NCBI GenBank assembly: GCA_937926205.1
Contig: CALEYL010000011.1
Span: 62,001-126,000 of the forward strand
Direction of reading: 5' to 3'
Origin: an uncultured Saprospiraceae bacterium
GTDB taxonomy: Bacteria; Bacteroidota; Bacteroidia; Chitinophagales; Saprospiraceae
DNA length: 64,000 nucleotides
Positions 23,957 to 34,314 of the stretch are shown here, in pieces. A model generated the notes under the pieces. The model was not told the DNA's origin and searched no databases. It saw only the letters and a list, made by a program, of their open reading frames with translations. Position numbers and translations under genes: made by a program. The stretch's first letter is position 1, and every line of letters begins with the position of its first letter.

Positions 23957-24652
23957 ATGTCAAAGAAAGTTGCAAAGAAGCGTAAAGTGGCTGATGCCAA
24001 AGTTGACGCGCAGAAGTTGCATACGATCAACGAAGCCATGAAATTAGTTCGTGATGTGAATACGACTAAATTTGATGCTTCCGTTGACGTCCACGTCCGC
24101 CTGGGCGTTGACCCCCGCAAGCCTGACCAGGCACTTCGGGGTACTGCAAACCTTCCGCACGGAACCGGCAAAACCAAAACCGTTTTGGTGCTCTGTACAC
24201 CAGACAAAGAAGAGGAAGCAAAAGCGGCTGGCGCCGATTATGTGGGCCTCGATGAATTCATTGATAAAATTGCCGGCGGCTGGACGGATATTGATGTCGT
24301 CATTGCCATGCCTCAGGTGATGGCGAAAGTCGGTAAAATCGGCCGTACACTCGGACCTCGCGGCCTGATGCCAAACCCGAAAACGGGAACGGTAACTCAG
24401 GATGTTGGCGCTGCTGTAGCTGATGTGAAATCCGGTAAAATTGCCTTCCGCGTTGATAAATTCGGTATTGTCCATGCTTCTGTCGGCCGCGTGTCTTTCA
24501 CGCCGGAGCAACTTTCCGACAATGCCATGGAATTGCTGACAACGCTGCAGCGCATGAAGCCCTCCGCAGCAAAGGGCACTTATATGAAGTCAATCACGAT
24601 CGCCAGCACCATGAGTCCTGGTATTAAGGTTGACACGAAAGAAATTAAATAA
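23957..24652 (+). CDS. rplA: 50S ribosomal protein L1
   Basis: A 231-residue L1 of the mobile E-site stalk. Motifs include FDASVDVHVRLGVDPRKPDQ, RGTANLPHGTGK and GPRGLMPNPKTGTV. L1 often represses its own operon by binding the mRNA leader. The 76-bp gap after rplK contains GC-rich stems that could be such a site, but I could not show it. Confidence 0.98.
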   Translation: MSKKVAKKRKVADAKVDAQKLHTINEAMKLVRDVNTTKFDASVDVHVRLGVDPRKPDQALRGTANLPHGTGKTKTVLVLCTPDKEEEAKAAGADYVGLDEFIDKIAGGWTDIDVVIAMPQVMAKVGKIGRTLGPRGLMPNPKTGTVTQDVGAAVADVKSGKIAFRVDKFGIVHASVGRVSFTPEQLSDNAMELLTTLQRMKPSAAKGTYMKSITIASTMSPGIKVDTKEIK

Positions 24653-24672
24653 GCTTCAAATCTATATATAAG

Positions 24673-25200
24673 ATGACGAAGACTGAAAAAGCAGTTAACA
24701 TTGAGTCACTGAAGGAGAAGTTCGAACAAACACCGTTCTTCTACCTGACTGACTCTTCTACCCTGACCGTGCATCAGGTGAACAAGCTGAGAAGGCTTTG
24801 TTTTGAAGCTGGCGTTGAGATGAAAGTCGTCAAAAATACGCTGGCCAGAAAAGCGATGGAATCGTTTCCGGAAGGCAAACGCTTCGCAGATTTGTACCCT
24901 GCATTGGTTGGTCAAACAGCTATCCTGTTTACGGATACGGCTAATTTGCCGGCAAAATTGCTGAAAGATTTCAGAAAAACAGCGCCGAAACCAACGCTCA
25001 AAGCCGCTTATATAGACACGGATGTCTATTTCGGTGATGATCAGATTGACGCACTGGTTAGCCTGAAATCGAAAGAAGATTTGATCGGCGAAATCATTGG
25101 CCTCTTACAGTCTCCGGCGAAAACGGTGGTCGGCGCACTCCAATCGGGTGGCACAACCATTATGGGACTGTTGAAAACGCTCGAACAACGCGAGCAGTAA
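24673..25200 (+). CDS. rplJ: 50S ribosomal protein L10
   Basis: A 175-residue L10, the anchor of the L7/L12 stalk. N-terminal RNA-binding part (residues 1-130, with KVVKNTLARKA) and a C-terminal helix that holds L7/L12 dimers. It starts 20 bp after rplA. Confidence 0.97.
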   Translation: MTKTEKAVNIESLKEKFEQTPFFYLTDSSTLTVHQVNKLRRLCFEAGVEMKVVKNTLARKAMESFPEGKRFADLYPALVGQTAILFTDTANLPAKLLKDFRKTAPKPTLKAAYIDTDVYFGDDQIDALVSLKSKEDLIGEIIGLLQSPAKTVVGALQSGGTTIMGLLKTLEQREQ

Positions 25201-25273
25201 TGAATTAATTTGGCTTCCAAGCTTTTACAAAAGCGCACGATATCTTTATCGTACACTAAAAATTTAATTGACA

Positions 25274-25657
25274 ATGGCAGATTTAAAAGCATTTGCTGAG
25301 CAGCTGGTAAACCTCACAGTTAAAGAGGTAAACGAACTGGCCGGTATTCTGGAGAATGATTATGGCATTAAGCCGGCTGCTGCTGCAGTTGCTGTTGCTG
25401 CTTCCGCTGGTGGCGGTGGTGGCGAGGCGGCTCCTGCTGCTGAAAAGACAGAATTTGACGTCACGCTGAAATCAGCTGGCGCATCCAAACTTAACGTTGT
25501 AAAGGAAGTTAAAAACCTGCTCAACTTAGGTTTGAAAGAAGCAAAAGATCTTGTTGATGCTGCTCCAACAGCATTGAAAGAAGGCGTATCAAAAGACGAA
25601 GCTGAGGCCATCAAAAAGGCACTCGAAGCTGCAGGCGCTGAAGTAGAGATCAAGTAA
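25274..25657 (+). CDS. rplL: 50S ribosomal protein L7/L12
   Basis: A 127-residue stalk protein. The N-terminal dimerisation helices (LKAFAEQLVNLTVKEVNELA) are followed by an Ala/Gly hinge (about 34-58) and the C-terminal factor-binding domain (KTEFDVTLKSAG ... AKDLVDAAP). ATG 25274 was chosen over a TTG two codons upstream. A small stem (ACGATA/TATCGT, about 25238-25252) lies in the rplJ-rplL gap. Confidence 0.98.
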   Translation: MADLKAFAEQLVNLTVKEVNELAGILENDYGIKPAAAAVAVAASAGGGGGEAAPAAEKTEFDVTLKSAGASKLNVVKEVKNLLNLGLKEAKDLVDAAPTALKEGVSKDEAEAIKKALEAAGAEVEIK

Positions 25658-25726
25658 TTGCTTTTTTCACTAATTCGTTGGGATGTTTAGGTTCTATCAA
25701 CCTTTACTAACTTAACTTTTTATCAA

Positions 25727-25760
25727 GGCTTAACGGATTGGCTTGCCAACCCGTTAAGCC
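25727..25760 (+). promoter_or_regulatory. Hairpin between rplL and rpoB, possible attenuator
   Basis: A perfect ten-base stem GGCTTAACGG (25727-25736) with CCGTTAAGCC (25751-25760), loop 14 nt, followed by TCTTGTCG with no long T run. It lies 70 bp after rplL and 180 bp before rpoB. In other bacteria this gap holds an attenuator or processing site that lowers rpoBC relative to the ribosomal proteins; a similar role here is inference. Confidence 0.55.
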
Positions 25761-25939
25761 TCTTGTCGTCTGTAATTGCGTCATAAGACGCCATCAGCAT
25801 AAAAATGACCGGGTTTGTTTGGAGTTCATTGAACTTTTCAGCTTCCCGCGTCATTATCTTGTTGTCCGATTCACCGGTAAGAAGCATTCGCAGTGCAGTG
25901 GGCATTGTGGAACTTGCCTCATAAAAAATTCTACCTTCA

Positions 25940-28900
25940 ATGACAGCAAAAGGTATCGTGCAAACAACCGGGTCCAAAAGAGTAAAATTCGGCAAAATCA
26001 GGCTCGCTTCTGAATACCCCGATCTTCTCGAAATTCAGATCAAGTCGTTTCAGGAGTTTTTCCAGCTGGAAACAACCCCTGAAAACAGGATCAATGAAGG
26101 CCTTTACCGGGTATTTCAGGAAAACTTTCCCATCACAGATGCCAGAAACATTTTTGTTCTGGAATTTCTGGATTATTTTGTTGATCCGCCCCGCTATTCC
26201 ATCGAAGAATGCATGCAACGTGGTCTGACTTACAGTGTGCCACTGAAAGCCAAACTGCGTCTTTCCTGTAATGATGAGGAACACATTGATTTTCAAACCA
26301 TCGTACAGGATGTTTTTCTGGGGAATATTCCCTACATGACACCCAAAGGCACCTTTTTGATCAATGGCGCCGAACGGGTCATTGTTTCTCAGCTTCACCG
26401 TTCTCCGGGGGTGTTTTTCGGTCAGACATTCCACCCCAACGGTACTGCGATTTATTCTGCCAGGGTCATCCCTTTCAAAGGCGCGTGGATGGAGTTTGCC
26501 ACCGACATCAACACGGTGATGCACGCTTACATCGACCGCAAGAAGAAGTTCCCTGTAACAACACTGCTTCGTGCCATTGGCTATGATACAGATAAAGCCA
26601 TTCTGGATATTTTCGGCCTCGCCGACGAAATTCCGGTAACGCGGGAAGCGCTTGAAAATGCCATCGGAAGAAGATTGGCTGCCAGGGTTCTGCGCACCTG
26701 GACAGAAGACTTCGTAGATGAAGACACCGGTGAGGTTGTCACCATCGAACGGAATGAAATTATTCTGGAGCGCGATGTACTGGTGGAAGAAGACAACATT
26801 GATCTGATCCTTCAATCTGACGCCCAAACGGTGATTCTTCAGAAAGAAGACATCGACCAGGACTATTCCATCATCTACAATACTTTGCAAAAAGACCCCT
26901 CCAGTTCCGAACTGGAAGCGGTTCAGTATATATACCGCCAATTAAGAGGCGCAGATCCACCCGATGAAGAAACGGCACGCGGCATCATCGAGAAGTTGTT
27001 CTTCTCTGATAAACGCTATAATCTCGGAGAAGTAGGTCGCTACAAAATCAACCGCAAACTGGGGCTTGATATCTCCGAAGAGGTGCTGGTATTGACGAAG
27101 GAAGACATCATCGCCATCGTTACATACCTCATCAGCCTGATGAATCAAAAGGCTGAAATCGACGACATCGACCACCTGAGCAACCGCCGTGTCCGCACCG
27201 TGGGCGAGCAGTTGTATGCTCAGTTTGGCGTTGGTCTTGCCCGTATGGCCCGTACCATTCGCGAACGTATGAACGTCCGTGACAACGAGGTCTTTACACC
27301 GATCGACCTGATTAATGCGCGTACGCTTTCTTCGGTCATCAACTCGTTTTTTGGTACCAGCCAGTTGTCGCAATTCCTCGACCAGACCAACCCACTGTCG
27401 GAAATCACCCACAAGCGTCGTATTTCTGCGCTTGGACCAGGGGGACTTTCCCGCGAAAGGGCTGGTTTTGAGGTGCGCGACGTTCACTACTCGCACTATG
27501 GGCGTCTTTGTACGATAGAAACGCCGGAAGGTCCAAACATTGGTCTGATTTCGACGCTCTGCGTACACGCCAAGATCAATAAAATGGGCTTTCTCGAAAC
27601 GCCTTATCGCAAGGTACATTCGGGTAAAGTAGACATCGTCTCCAGAGCACAGTACCTTTCTGCTGAAGCGGAGGATAATTTCCGGATTGCCCAGGCCAAT
27701 GCAGAATTAGACGAGATCGGCGCTTTTGTCAATGATCGCGTCAAGTGCCGCGAACATGGCGATTTCCCGGTATTGGGGCCTGATGAGATTGAGTACATGG
27801 ATGTTGCTCCAAACCAGATTGTCGGGGTTTCTGCTTCGTTGATTCCATTTTTGGAAAACGACGATGCCAACCGCGCACTCATGGGTTCTAACATGCAACG
27901 TCAGGCTGTGCCATTGATCCGCCCCGGCGCACCGATCGTGGGTACCGGTCTGGAGGATAAAGTCGCACGCGATTCCCGCATGTTGATCAATGCTGAAGGC
28001 GATGGTGTCGTGGAATATGTGGATGCAACACAAATTCGCATTCGCTACGACCGGACAGAGGAAGAACAACTGGTTTCTTTTGAAGACAACCGGAAAACTT
28101 ACCACCTGACCAAGTTTCTCAGCACCAACCAGGGAACCTGCATCAACCTCAAGCCGATCGTTCGGAAGGGGGACCGCGTGGAAAGAGGCTCCATTCTTTG
28201 CGATGGCTATGCCACCGATAAAGGAGAGCTGGCACTTGGACAAAACCTGAAGGTGGCTTTCATGCCCTGGAAAGGGTACAACTTCGAAGATGCCATTGTT
28301 ATTTCCGAGCGTGTTGTGCGGGAAGACATCTTTACCTCGCTTCACATTGAGCACTTCGAAATGGACGTGCGCGATACGAAACTGGGCGAAGAGGAACTGA
28401 CGAACGATATTCCGAACGTGAGTGAAGAAGCGACCAAAGACCTTGACGAAAACGGGATCATCCGCGTTGGCGCCTGGGTTAAGGAAGGCGATATTCTCAT
28501 CGGAAAGATTACTCCGAAAGGGGAAACCGATCCGACACCGGAAGAAAAACTGCTGCGCGCCATTTTTGGCGACAAAGCTGGTGATGTTAAAGATGCTTCG
28601 CTGAAAGCGCCGCCATCGATTCAGGGCGTTATTATTGACAAACAGATGTTTGGCCGTACCAAGAAGGATAAAATCCAAAAGGTACAGGAAAAAGATCAGT
28701 TGACGCGCCTTGATGACCAGCATGCCGTTGCTGTCAACCAGCTTCAGACGGTGTTGATTGACAAACTGCTGACTTTGCTGAAAGGCAAATCTTCGCAGGG
28801 TGTGAAAAGCATCTATGGAGACTCTGTCGTGCCGAAAGGAACTAAATTTTCGCAGGACTTACTGCGCGAAATTGACTACACCACGGTTGACTACAGCAAC

Positions 28901-29761
28901 TGGTCGGACGACGCCGGTATCAATGAGTTGATTGCAAAATTGTTGCACAACTACAGCATCAAATACAACGAAGAAGTAGGTCGGTACAAGCGCGAAAAAT
29001 TCAACATCAGCATTGGTGATGAATTGCCTGCAGGCGTACTGAAACTTGCTAAAGTTTACCTCGCCAAGAAGCGCAAGCTGAAAGTAGGAGATAAACTGGC
29101 CGGTCGCCACGGTAACAAAGGGATTGTATCCAGAATCGTTCGTATCGAAGACATGCCGTTCCTGGAAGACGGAACCGCCGTGGACATCGTTCTGAACCCA
29201 CTGGGTGTACCTTCTCGTATGAACCTTGGCCAGATTTTTGAAACGGTACTTGGCTGGGCCGGAGAAAAACTGGGCCTGCGTTTTGCAACGCCTATCTTCG
29301 ACGGAGCTACCCGTGATGAAATCGCTGAATACATTCAGCAGGCTGAATTGCCGGATTTGGGTCAAACGTACCTGCATGATGGCGAAACAGGCGATCGTTT
29401 TCACCAGCGTGCTACGGTGGGCGTTATCTACATGCTCAAGTTGTCGCACATGGTAGACGACAAGATGCACTCGCGTTCTATCGGGCCATACTCGCTCATC
29501 ACGCAGCAGCCGCTGGGTGGTAAGGCACAGTTCGGTGGTCAGCGTTTTGGTGAAATGGAAGTTTGGGCGCTCGAAGCATTTGGCGCTTCAAATATCCTGC
29601 AGGAATTGCTGACGATCAAATCGGACGACATCAATGGCCGTGCGAAAGCATACGAAGCTATTGTCAAGGGCGACAACCTTCCGGATCCTGGTATACCGGA
29701 ATCGTTTAACGTACTCGTGCATGAATTGCGCGGATTGGCATTAGACATCAAGTTCGATTAA
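25940..29761 (+). CDS. rpoB: DNA-directed RNA polymerase subunit beta
   Basis: A 1273-residue beta subunit. The rifampicin-pocket region is FFGTSQLSQFLDQTNPLSEITHKRRISALGPGGL in meaning, seen near residue 470-505, with the standard drug-sensitive residues (Q, D, H, R, S at the usual places). Later blocks include GYNFEDAIVIS and GRHGNKGIVS, with the C-terminal region GGKAQFGGQRFGEMEVWALEA. Length is typical for Bacteroidota. It starts 282 bp after rplL, behind a hairpin. Confidence 0.98.
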   Translation: MTAKGIVQTTGSKRVKFGKIRLASEYPDLLEIQIKSFQEFFQLETTPENRINEGLYRVFQENFPITDARNIFVLEFLDYFVDPPRYSIEECMQRGLTYSVPLKAKLRLSCNDEEHIDFQTIVQDVFLGNIPYMTPKGTFLINGAERVIVSQLHRSPGVFFGQTFHPNGTAIYSARVIPFKGAWMEFATDINTVMHAYIDRKKKFPVTTLLRAIGYDTDKAILDIFGLADEIPVTREALENAIGRRLAARVLRTWTEDFVDEDTGEVVTIERNEIILERDVLVEEDNIDLILQSDAQTVILQKEDIDQDYSIIYNTLQKDPSSSELEAVQYIYRQLRGADPPDEETARGIIEKLFFSDKRYNLGEVGRYKINRKLGLDISEEVLVLTKEDIIAIVTYLISLMNQKAEIDDIDHLSNRRVRTVGEQLYAQFGVGLARMARTIRERMNVRDNEVFTPIDLINARTLSSVINSFFGTSQLSQFLDQTNPLSEITHKRRISALGPGGLSRERAGFEVRDVHYSHYGRLCTIETPEGPNIGLISTLCVHAKINKMGFLETPYRKVHSGKVDIVSRAQYLSAEAEDNFRIAQANAELDEIGAFVNDRVKCREHGDFPVLGPDEIEYMDVAPNQIVGVSASLIPFLENDDANRALMGSNMQRQAVPLIRPGAPIVGTGLEDKVARDSRMLINAEGDGVVEYVDATQIRIRYDRTEEEQLVSFEDNRKTYHLTKFLSTNQGTCINLKPIVRKGDRVERGSILCDGYATDKGELALGQNLKVAFMPWKGYNFEDAIVISERVVREDIFTSLHIEHFEMDVRDTKLGEEELTNDIPNVSEEATKDLDENGIIRVGAWVKEGDILIGKITPKGETDPTPEEKLLRAIFGDKAGDVKDASLKAPPSIQGVIIDKQMFGRTKKDKIQKVQEKDQLTRLDDQHAVAVNQLQTVLIDKLLTLLKGKSSQGVKSIYGDSVVPKGTKFSQDLLREIDYTTVDYSNWSDDAGINELIAKLLHNYSIKYNEEVGRYKREKFNISIGDELPAGVLKLAKVYLAKKRKLKVGDKLAGRHGNKGIVSRIVRIEDMPFLEDGTAVDIVLNPLGVPSRMNLGQIFETVLGWAGEKLGLRFATPIFDGATRDEIAEYIQQAELPDLGQTYLHDGETGDRFHQRATVGVIYMLKLSHMVDDKMHSRSIGPYSLITQQPLGGKAQFGGQRFGEMEVWALEAFGASNILQELLTIKSDDINGRAKAYEAIVKGDNLPDPGIPESFNVLVHELRGLALDIKFD

Positions 29762-29775
29762 AATTTCTAACCCGC

Positions 29776-29813
29776 CGCCTGCAGCGCCGCTTTTTTAGGT
29801 AGCGTTGCAGGCG
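29776..29813 (+). promoter_or_regulatory. Intercistronic hairpin between rpoB and rpoC
   Basis: Stem CGCCTGCAGCG (29776-29786) with CGTTGCAGGCG (29803-29813), with one G-T pair. The loop contains a T6 run and no T run follows the stem, so it is more likely an RNA-stability or processing element than a terminator. Confidence 0.55.
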
Positions 29814-29832
29814 ACACTCTAATCCTCGTCAT

Positions 29833-32800
29833 ATGTCTTTGAAAAAAAGAGGAAATATACTGTCATCCGAATTTGATACGATAACCCTGAGTCTCGCGTC
29901 TCCGGACGATATTCTGGAGCGCTCTTATGGTGAGGTACTCAAACCGGAAACCATCAACTATCGTTCCTACAAACCTGAACGCGATGGTTTGTTCTGTGAA
30001 AGGATATTTGGTCCGGTAAAGGATTACGAATGCTACTGCGGCAAATACAAGCGTATTCGCTACAAAGGCATTGTATGCGACCGTTGCGGGGTGGAGGTCA
30101 CTGAAAAGAAAGTGCGCCGCGAACGCATGGGCCACATCAAGCTGGTCGTACCGGTTGTGCACATTTGGTTTTTCAAATCACTGCCGAATAAAATCGGCTA
30201 CCTGTTGGGGTTGTCATCCAAAAAACTGGAAGCGGTTGTCTATTACGAGCGCTATATTGTCATTCAGCCAGGTATCAAAGGCGACGATGGCGTTCAGCCA
30301 ATGGATTTGCTTTCAGAGGAGGAATACCTCGACATCATCGACAACCTGCCGGCAGACAACCATTTGCTGGAAGATACCGATCCGAATAAATTCCTCGCCA
30401 AAATGGGCGCCGAAGCGGTTCGCGATCTGCTGATGCGCATGGATCTGGATCAAATGTCTTATGATCTGCGCCACCAGGCTGCTACTGAATCTTCCCAGCA
30501 ACGCAAATCGGAAGCCCTCAAGCGCCTGCGTGTTGTGGAAGCATTCCGCGATGGCATGTCGCGTATGGAAAACCGCCCGGAATGGATGGTGATTCAATAC
30601 CTGCCTGTTGTTCCGCCGGAATTGCGTCCTCTTGTGCCTCTGGATGGCGGGCGTTTTGCAAGTTCTGACCTGAATGACCTGTATCGCCGTGTGATTATCC
30701 GCAATAACCGCCTCAAGCGATTGCTGGAAATCAAAGCTCCTGAAGTTATCCTTCGCAACGAGAAGCGCATGCTCCAGGAAGCGGTGGACTCTCTGTTTGA
30801 CAACTCGCGCAAATCCAATGCTGTAAAAGCAGAAGGCGGACGCGCATTGAAGTCGCTCAGCGATATCCTCAAAGGCAAGCAGGGCCGTTTCCGTCAAAAC
30901 CTGTTGGGTAAGCGTGTGGATTACTCCGGACGTTCTGTAATCGTGGTTGGGCCAACGCTCAAATTGCACGAATGCGGTATTCCTAAAGCCATGGCGGCGG
31001 AATTGTTTAAGCCTTTTGTCATCCGCAAACTCATTGAGCGCGGCATCGTCAAAACGGTGAAATCTGCCAAAAAATTAGTTGACCGCAAGGATTCCATCAT
31101 TTGGGAAATCCTCGAAAATATTCTGAAAGGCCACCCGGTATTGCTCAACCGTGCACCAACACTGCACCGTTTGTCCATCCAGGCTTTTCAGCCGAAGTTG
31201 ATTGAAGGCAAAGCCATCCAGTTGCACCCTTTGGTGTGCGGATCGTTCAACGCCGACTTCGACGGTGACCAGATGGCTGTTCACGTGCCGCTAAGCCAGG
31301 CTGCCATTCTGGAAGCTCAGGTTCTGATGCTGGCTTCTCACAACATGCTCAACCCGCAGAACGGTACGCCGGTAACGCTGCCTTCACAGGACATGGTTTT
31401 GGGCTTGTATTACATTACCAAGGAGAAACGCTCTACCGCTGATGTTAAGGTAAAAGGCGAAAATACCTCGTTTTATTCTCCGGAAGAAGTGACCATCGCC
31501 TTCAATGAAGGACGCCTGGATCTTCACGCAGCCATTAAGGTTCGTGTGCCGGTAGAAGACGAAAATGGCAAAATTGCCATCAAGCTGCATGAAACAACTA
31601 CTGGTCGCGTCATCTTTAATGAAGCGATGCCGGCGGGATTGCCTTTCGTCAATCAGTTGATGACCAAGAAGAACCTTAAGATCGTTATCGGTGATGTACT
31701 GGAACGCACCAGTTTTGCCGTAACGGCCGACTTCCTCGACGCCATCAAGGACATGGGCTTCATGTGGGCTTTCAAAGGTGGCTTGTCGTTTAACCTTGGA
31801 GACCTCATCACGCCTTCCATCAAATTCCAGACGCTTGAAGAAGCACAGGTTGAGGTGGATGAAGTGTGGGAGAACTACAACATGGGTTTGATTACGAACA
31901 ACGAGCGTTACAACCAGATCATTGACAAATGGACTTATGCCGATAACCGGATTACGGATTCACTGATGCGTGAGTTGGCTTCGCACAAGCAAGGCTTTAA
32001 CTCTGTATTCATGATGCTTGACTCCGGAGCGCGTGGCTCTAAGCAACAGATCAAACAGTTGTGCGGACTGCGCGGACTGATGGCCAAGCCAAGAAAATCA
32101 GGCGATACAGGTGGCGCAGTAATCGAAAACCCGATCCTCTCGAACTTCGTGGATGGACTGTCGGTTTTGGAATACTTCATTTCTACCCACGGTGCGCGTA
32201 AAGGTTTGGCCGATACCGCCCTTAAAACAGCGGATGCCGGTTACCTTACCCGTCGTTTGGTGGACGTTGCTCAGGATGTTGTTATCGTTGAGGAAGATTG
32301 CCATACACTGCGCGGTATTGAAACATGGGCTTTGAAAGACAATGAGAAGATCATTGAATCTTTATCGTCCAGAATCGAAGGCCGATTCAATTTGCATGAT
32401 ATCCACCATCCGGTGACCGAGGAGTTGATCCTCAAAGCCGGATCGTATATTGACCCGAAAATGGCCGCTTACATTGAAAATGTAGGCATCGAAACAATTA
32501 CCATTCGTTCTGTATTGACTTGCGAAACATTCCGCGGCGTTTGTACCAAGTGCTATGGCAAAAACCTGGCTACCGGGCGTATTGCTGAAAACGGGGATGC
32601 CGGCGGTATCATAGCTGCTCAATCCATTGGTGAACCGGGAACACAGCTGACACTTCGTACTTTCCACGTGGGTGGTATGGCCGTGATGTCAAAAACAGAA
32701 TCTGAAATTATTTCCAAATTTGCTGCAAGAATCGAATTCGACGGCGTACGTACGACCGAAGTTGCGGATGATGAAGGAAATGAATCACAGGTAGTTTTGT

Positions 32801-34140
32801 CGCGCACCGGTGAAATCAGAATGGTTGACCCGGCAACGGGTAAACAGTTCGGTACACACCACATTCCTTATGGCTCAACCTTGCGCATCAAGGAAGGCGA
32901 TACCGTATCGCGCGGCCAGGTCATCTGCGATTGGGATCCGTTTAACGCAGTTATCGTTTCCGAATTTACAGGTCTTGCCCGTTTCGAAGCAGTAGAAGAA
33001 GGGGTAACCTTCCGTATCGAACGCGACGACCAGACCGGTTATGCGGAAAAGGTCATCATCGAACCGAAGAATAAGCGCAAAATTCCGATCATCCACATTG
33101 TTAGTGCGGATGGAGAAACCCTGCGCAGTTATAACCTGCCGGTAGGTGCTTACATCTCCATTGAAGATGGACAAGACATCATCGCTGGTCAGAAAATTGT
33201 TAAGATTCCTCGTAAACTGGGTAAAATCCAGGATATCACGGGTGGTTTGCCACGTGTAACGGAGTTATTCGAGGCGCGTAACCCATCCAACCCTGCTGTC
33301 GTTTCTGAGATTGACGGTGTTGTTTCTTTTGGTAAAATCAAGCGTGGTAACCGTGAGGTGATCGTGACTGCCAAAGACAACCAGGACCGTAAGTACCTGA
33401 TTGGCTTGTCCAAGCACGTTCTGGTTCAGGAAGGCGACTTCGTCAGAGCGGGAACGCCGCTGTCGGATGGCACGATTGCACCAAGGGATATTCTTAACAT
33501 CAAAGGCCCGTTTGCCGTTCAGCAATACCTGGTGAATGGCGTTCAGGAAGTATACCGTTCTCAGGGTATCACGATCAACAACAAACACATTGAGGTTATT
33601 GTCCGTCAGATGATGCGTCGTGTGCAGATCGAAGATCCGGGAGATACGAGCTTCCTCGAAAGTGAAGCCGTTGACAAATATGAATTCCTGGAGAAAAACG
33701 ACTGGATTTTCGACAAAAAGTATGTGGAAGACCCGGGTGACTCTTCGAAATTCAAAGCAGGCCAGTTGGTTACTTTACGCCAGTTGAGGGAAGAAAACTC
33801 TTACCTGCGCCGGAATGACAAAAAACTGGTCGGTTACCGCGATGCTGTTGCGGCTACTTCCAGTCCTTTGTTGCTGGGAATTACCAAGGCATCGCTTGGA
33901 ACAAACAGCTGGATTTCTGCAGCGTCTTTCCAGGAAACGACCAAAGTATTGAGCACGGCTGCCATTGGCGCCAAGCGGGATTACCTGGCCGGCCTGAAGG
34001 AAAACGTCATCGTTGGCAAGCGCATTCCTGCCGGTACCGGCTCGCGTCGCTTTGACAACCTGATTGTTGCTCCGAAAGATGGTTCCGAGGTATACGAATC
34101 GCGCCGCGAACAATACGAGGAAATTGAGGAAGATTATTAG
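29833..34140 (+). CDS. rpoC: DNA-directed RNA polymerase subunit beta'
   Basis: A 1435-residue beta' subunit. The N-terminal zinc site is CYCGKYKRIRYKGIVCDRCG (about residues 66-85). The active-site magnesium motif NADFDGDQM lies near 475. The second zinc site appears in CETFRGVCTKCYGK (about 900). The bridge-helix and trigger-loop region includes SIGEPGTQLTLRTFHVGG. Complete to the C-terminus, and followed by a terminator that ends the operon. Confidence 0.98.
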   Translation: MSLKKRGNILSSEFDTITLSLASPDDILERSYGEVLKPETINYRSYKPERDGLFCERIFGPVKDYECYCGKYKRIRYKGIVCDRCGVEVTEKKVRRERMGHIKLVVPVVHIWFFKSLPNKIGYLLGLSSKKLEAVVYYERYIVIQPGIKGDDGVQPMDLLSEEEYLDIIDNLPADNHLLEDTDPNKFLAKMGAEAVRDLLMRMDLDQMSYDLRHQAATESSQQRKSEALKRLRVVEAFRDGMSRMENRPEWMVIQYLPVVPPELRPLVPLDGGRFASSDLNDLYRRVIIRNNRLKRLLEIKAPEVILRNEKRMLQEAVDSLFDNSRKSNAVKAEGGRALKSLSDILKGKQGRFRQNLLGKRVDYSGRSVIVVGPTLKLHECGIPKAMAAELFKPFVIRKLIERGIVKTVKSAKKLVDRKDSIIWEILENILKGHPVLLNRAPTLHRLSIQAFQPKLIEGKAIQLHPLVCGSFNADFDGDQMAVHVPLSQAAILEAQVLMLASHNMLNPQNGTPVTLPSQDMVLGLYYITKEKRSTADVKVKGENTSFYSPEEVTIAFNEGRLDLHAAIKVRVPVEDENGKIAIKLHETTTGRVIFNEAMPAGLPFVNQLMTKKNLKIVIGDVLERTSFAVTADFLDAIKDMGFMWAFKGGLSFNLGDLITPSIKFQTLEEAQVEVDEVWENYNMGLITNNERYNQIIDKWTYADNRITDSLMRELASHKQGFNSVFMMLDSGARGSKQQIKQLCGLRGLMAKPRKSGDTGGAVIENPILSNFVDGLSVLEYFISTHGARKGLADTALKTADAGYLTRRLVDVAQDVVIVEEDCHTLRGIETWALKDNEKIIESLSSRIEGRFNLHDIHHPVTEELILKAGSYIDPKMAAYIENVGIETITIRSVLTCETFRGVCTKCYGKNLATGRIAENGDAGGIIAAQSIGEPGTQLTLRTFHVGGMAVMSKTESEIISKFAARIEFDGVRTTEVADDEGNESQVVLSRTGEIRMVDPATGKQFGTHHIPYGSTLRIKEGDTVSRGQVICDWDPFNAVIVSEFTGLARFEAVEEGVTFRIERDDQTGYAEKVIIEPKNKRKIPIIHIVSADGETLRSYNLPVGAYISIEDGQDIIAGQKIVKIPRKLGKIQDITGGLPRVTELFEARNPSNPAVVSEIDGVVSFGKIKRGNREVIVTAKDNQDRKYLIGLSKHVLVQEGDFVRAGTPLSDGTIAPRDILNIKGPFAVQQYLVNGVQEVYRSQGITINNKHIEVIVRQMMRRVQIEDPGDTSFLESEAVDKYEFLEKNDWIFDKKYVEDPGDSSKFKAGQLVTLRQLREENSYLRRNDKKLVGYRDAVAATSSPLLLGITKASLGTNSWISAASFQETTKVLSTAAIGAKRDYLAGLKENVIVGKRIPAGTGSRRFDNLIVAPKDGSEVYESRREQYEEIEEDY

Positions 34141-34174
34141 TGAATAGTATAGTCTTTCAGGTTTCCTGAACATG

Positions 34175-34220
34175 AGCGCCCTTCTTTTCCAGTTTTGGAC
34201 AAAGGAGGGCGCTTATTTTT
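34175..34220 (+). terminator. Terminator of the rpoBC operon
   Basis: Stem AGCGCCCTTC (34175-34184) with GGAGGGCGCT (34204-34213), one G-T pair, then TATTTTTTT. Confidence 0.88.
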
Positions 34221-34314
34221 TTGACACTTTTTACAGGATACTGAGGTGGCAGGTTTTTTCACCCCCTGATGCAACGGCAATTATTGCTAACTTTCGGCTC
34301 ATTGTAAATCGCAT

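Noticed and set aside
25937..26941. A 334-codon open frame antisense to the start of rpoB
   Set aside because: rpoB is certain on the plus strand; low stop frequency on the other strand reflects codon bias. The same applies to other long antisense frames in rpoB, rpoC and tuf.
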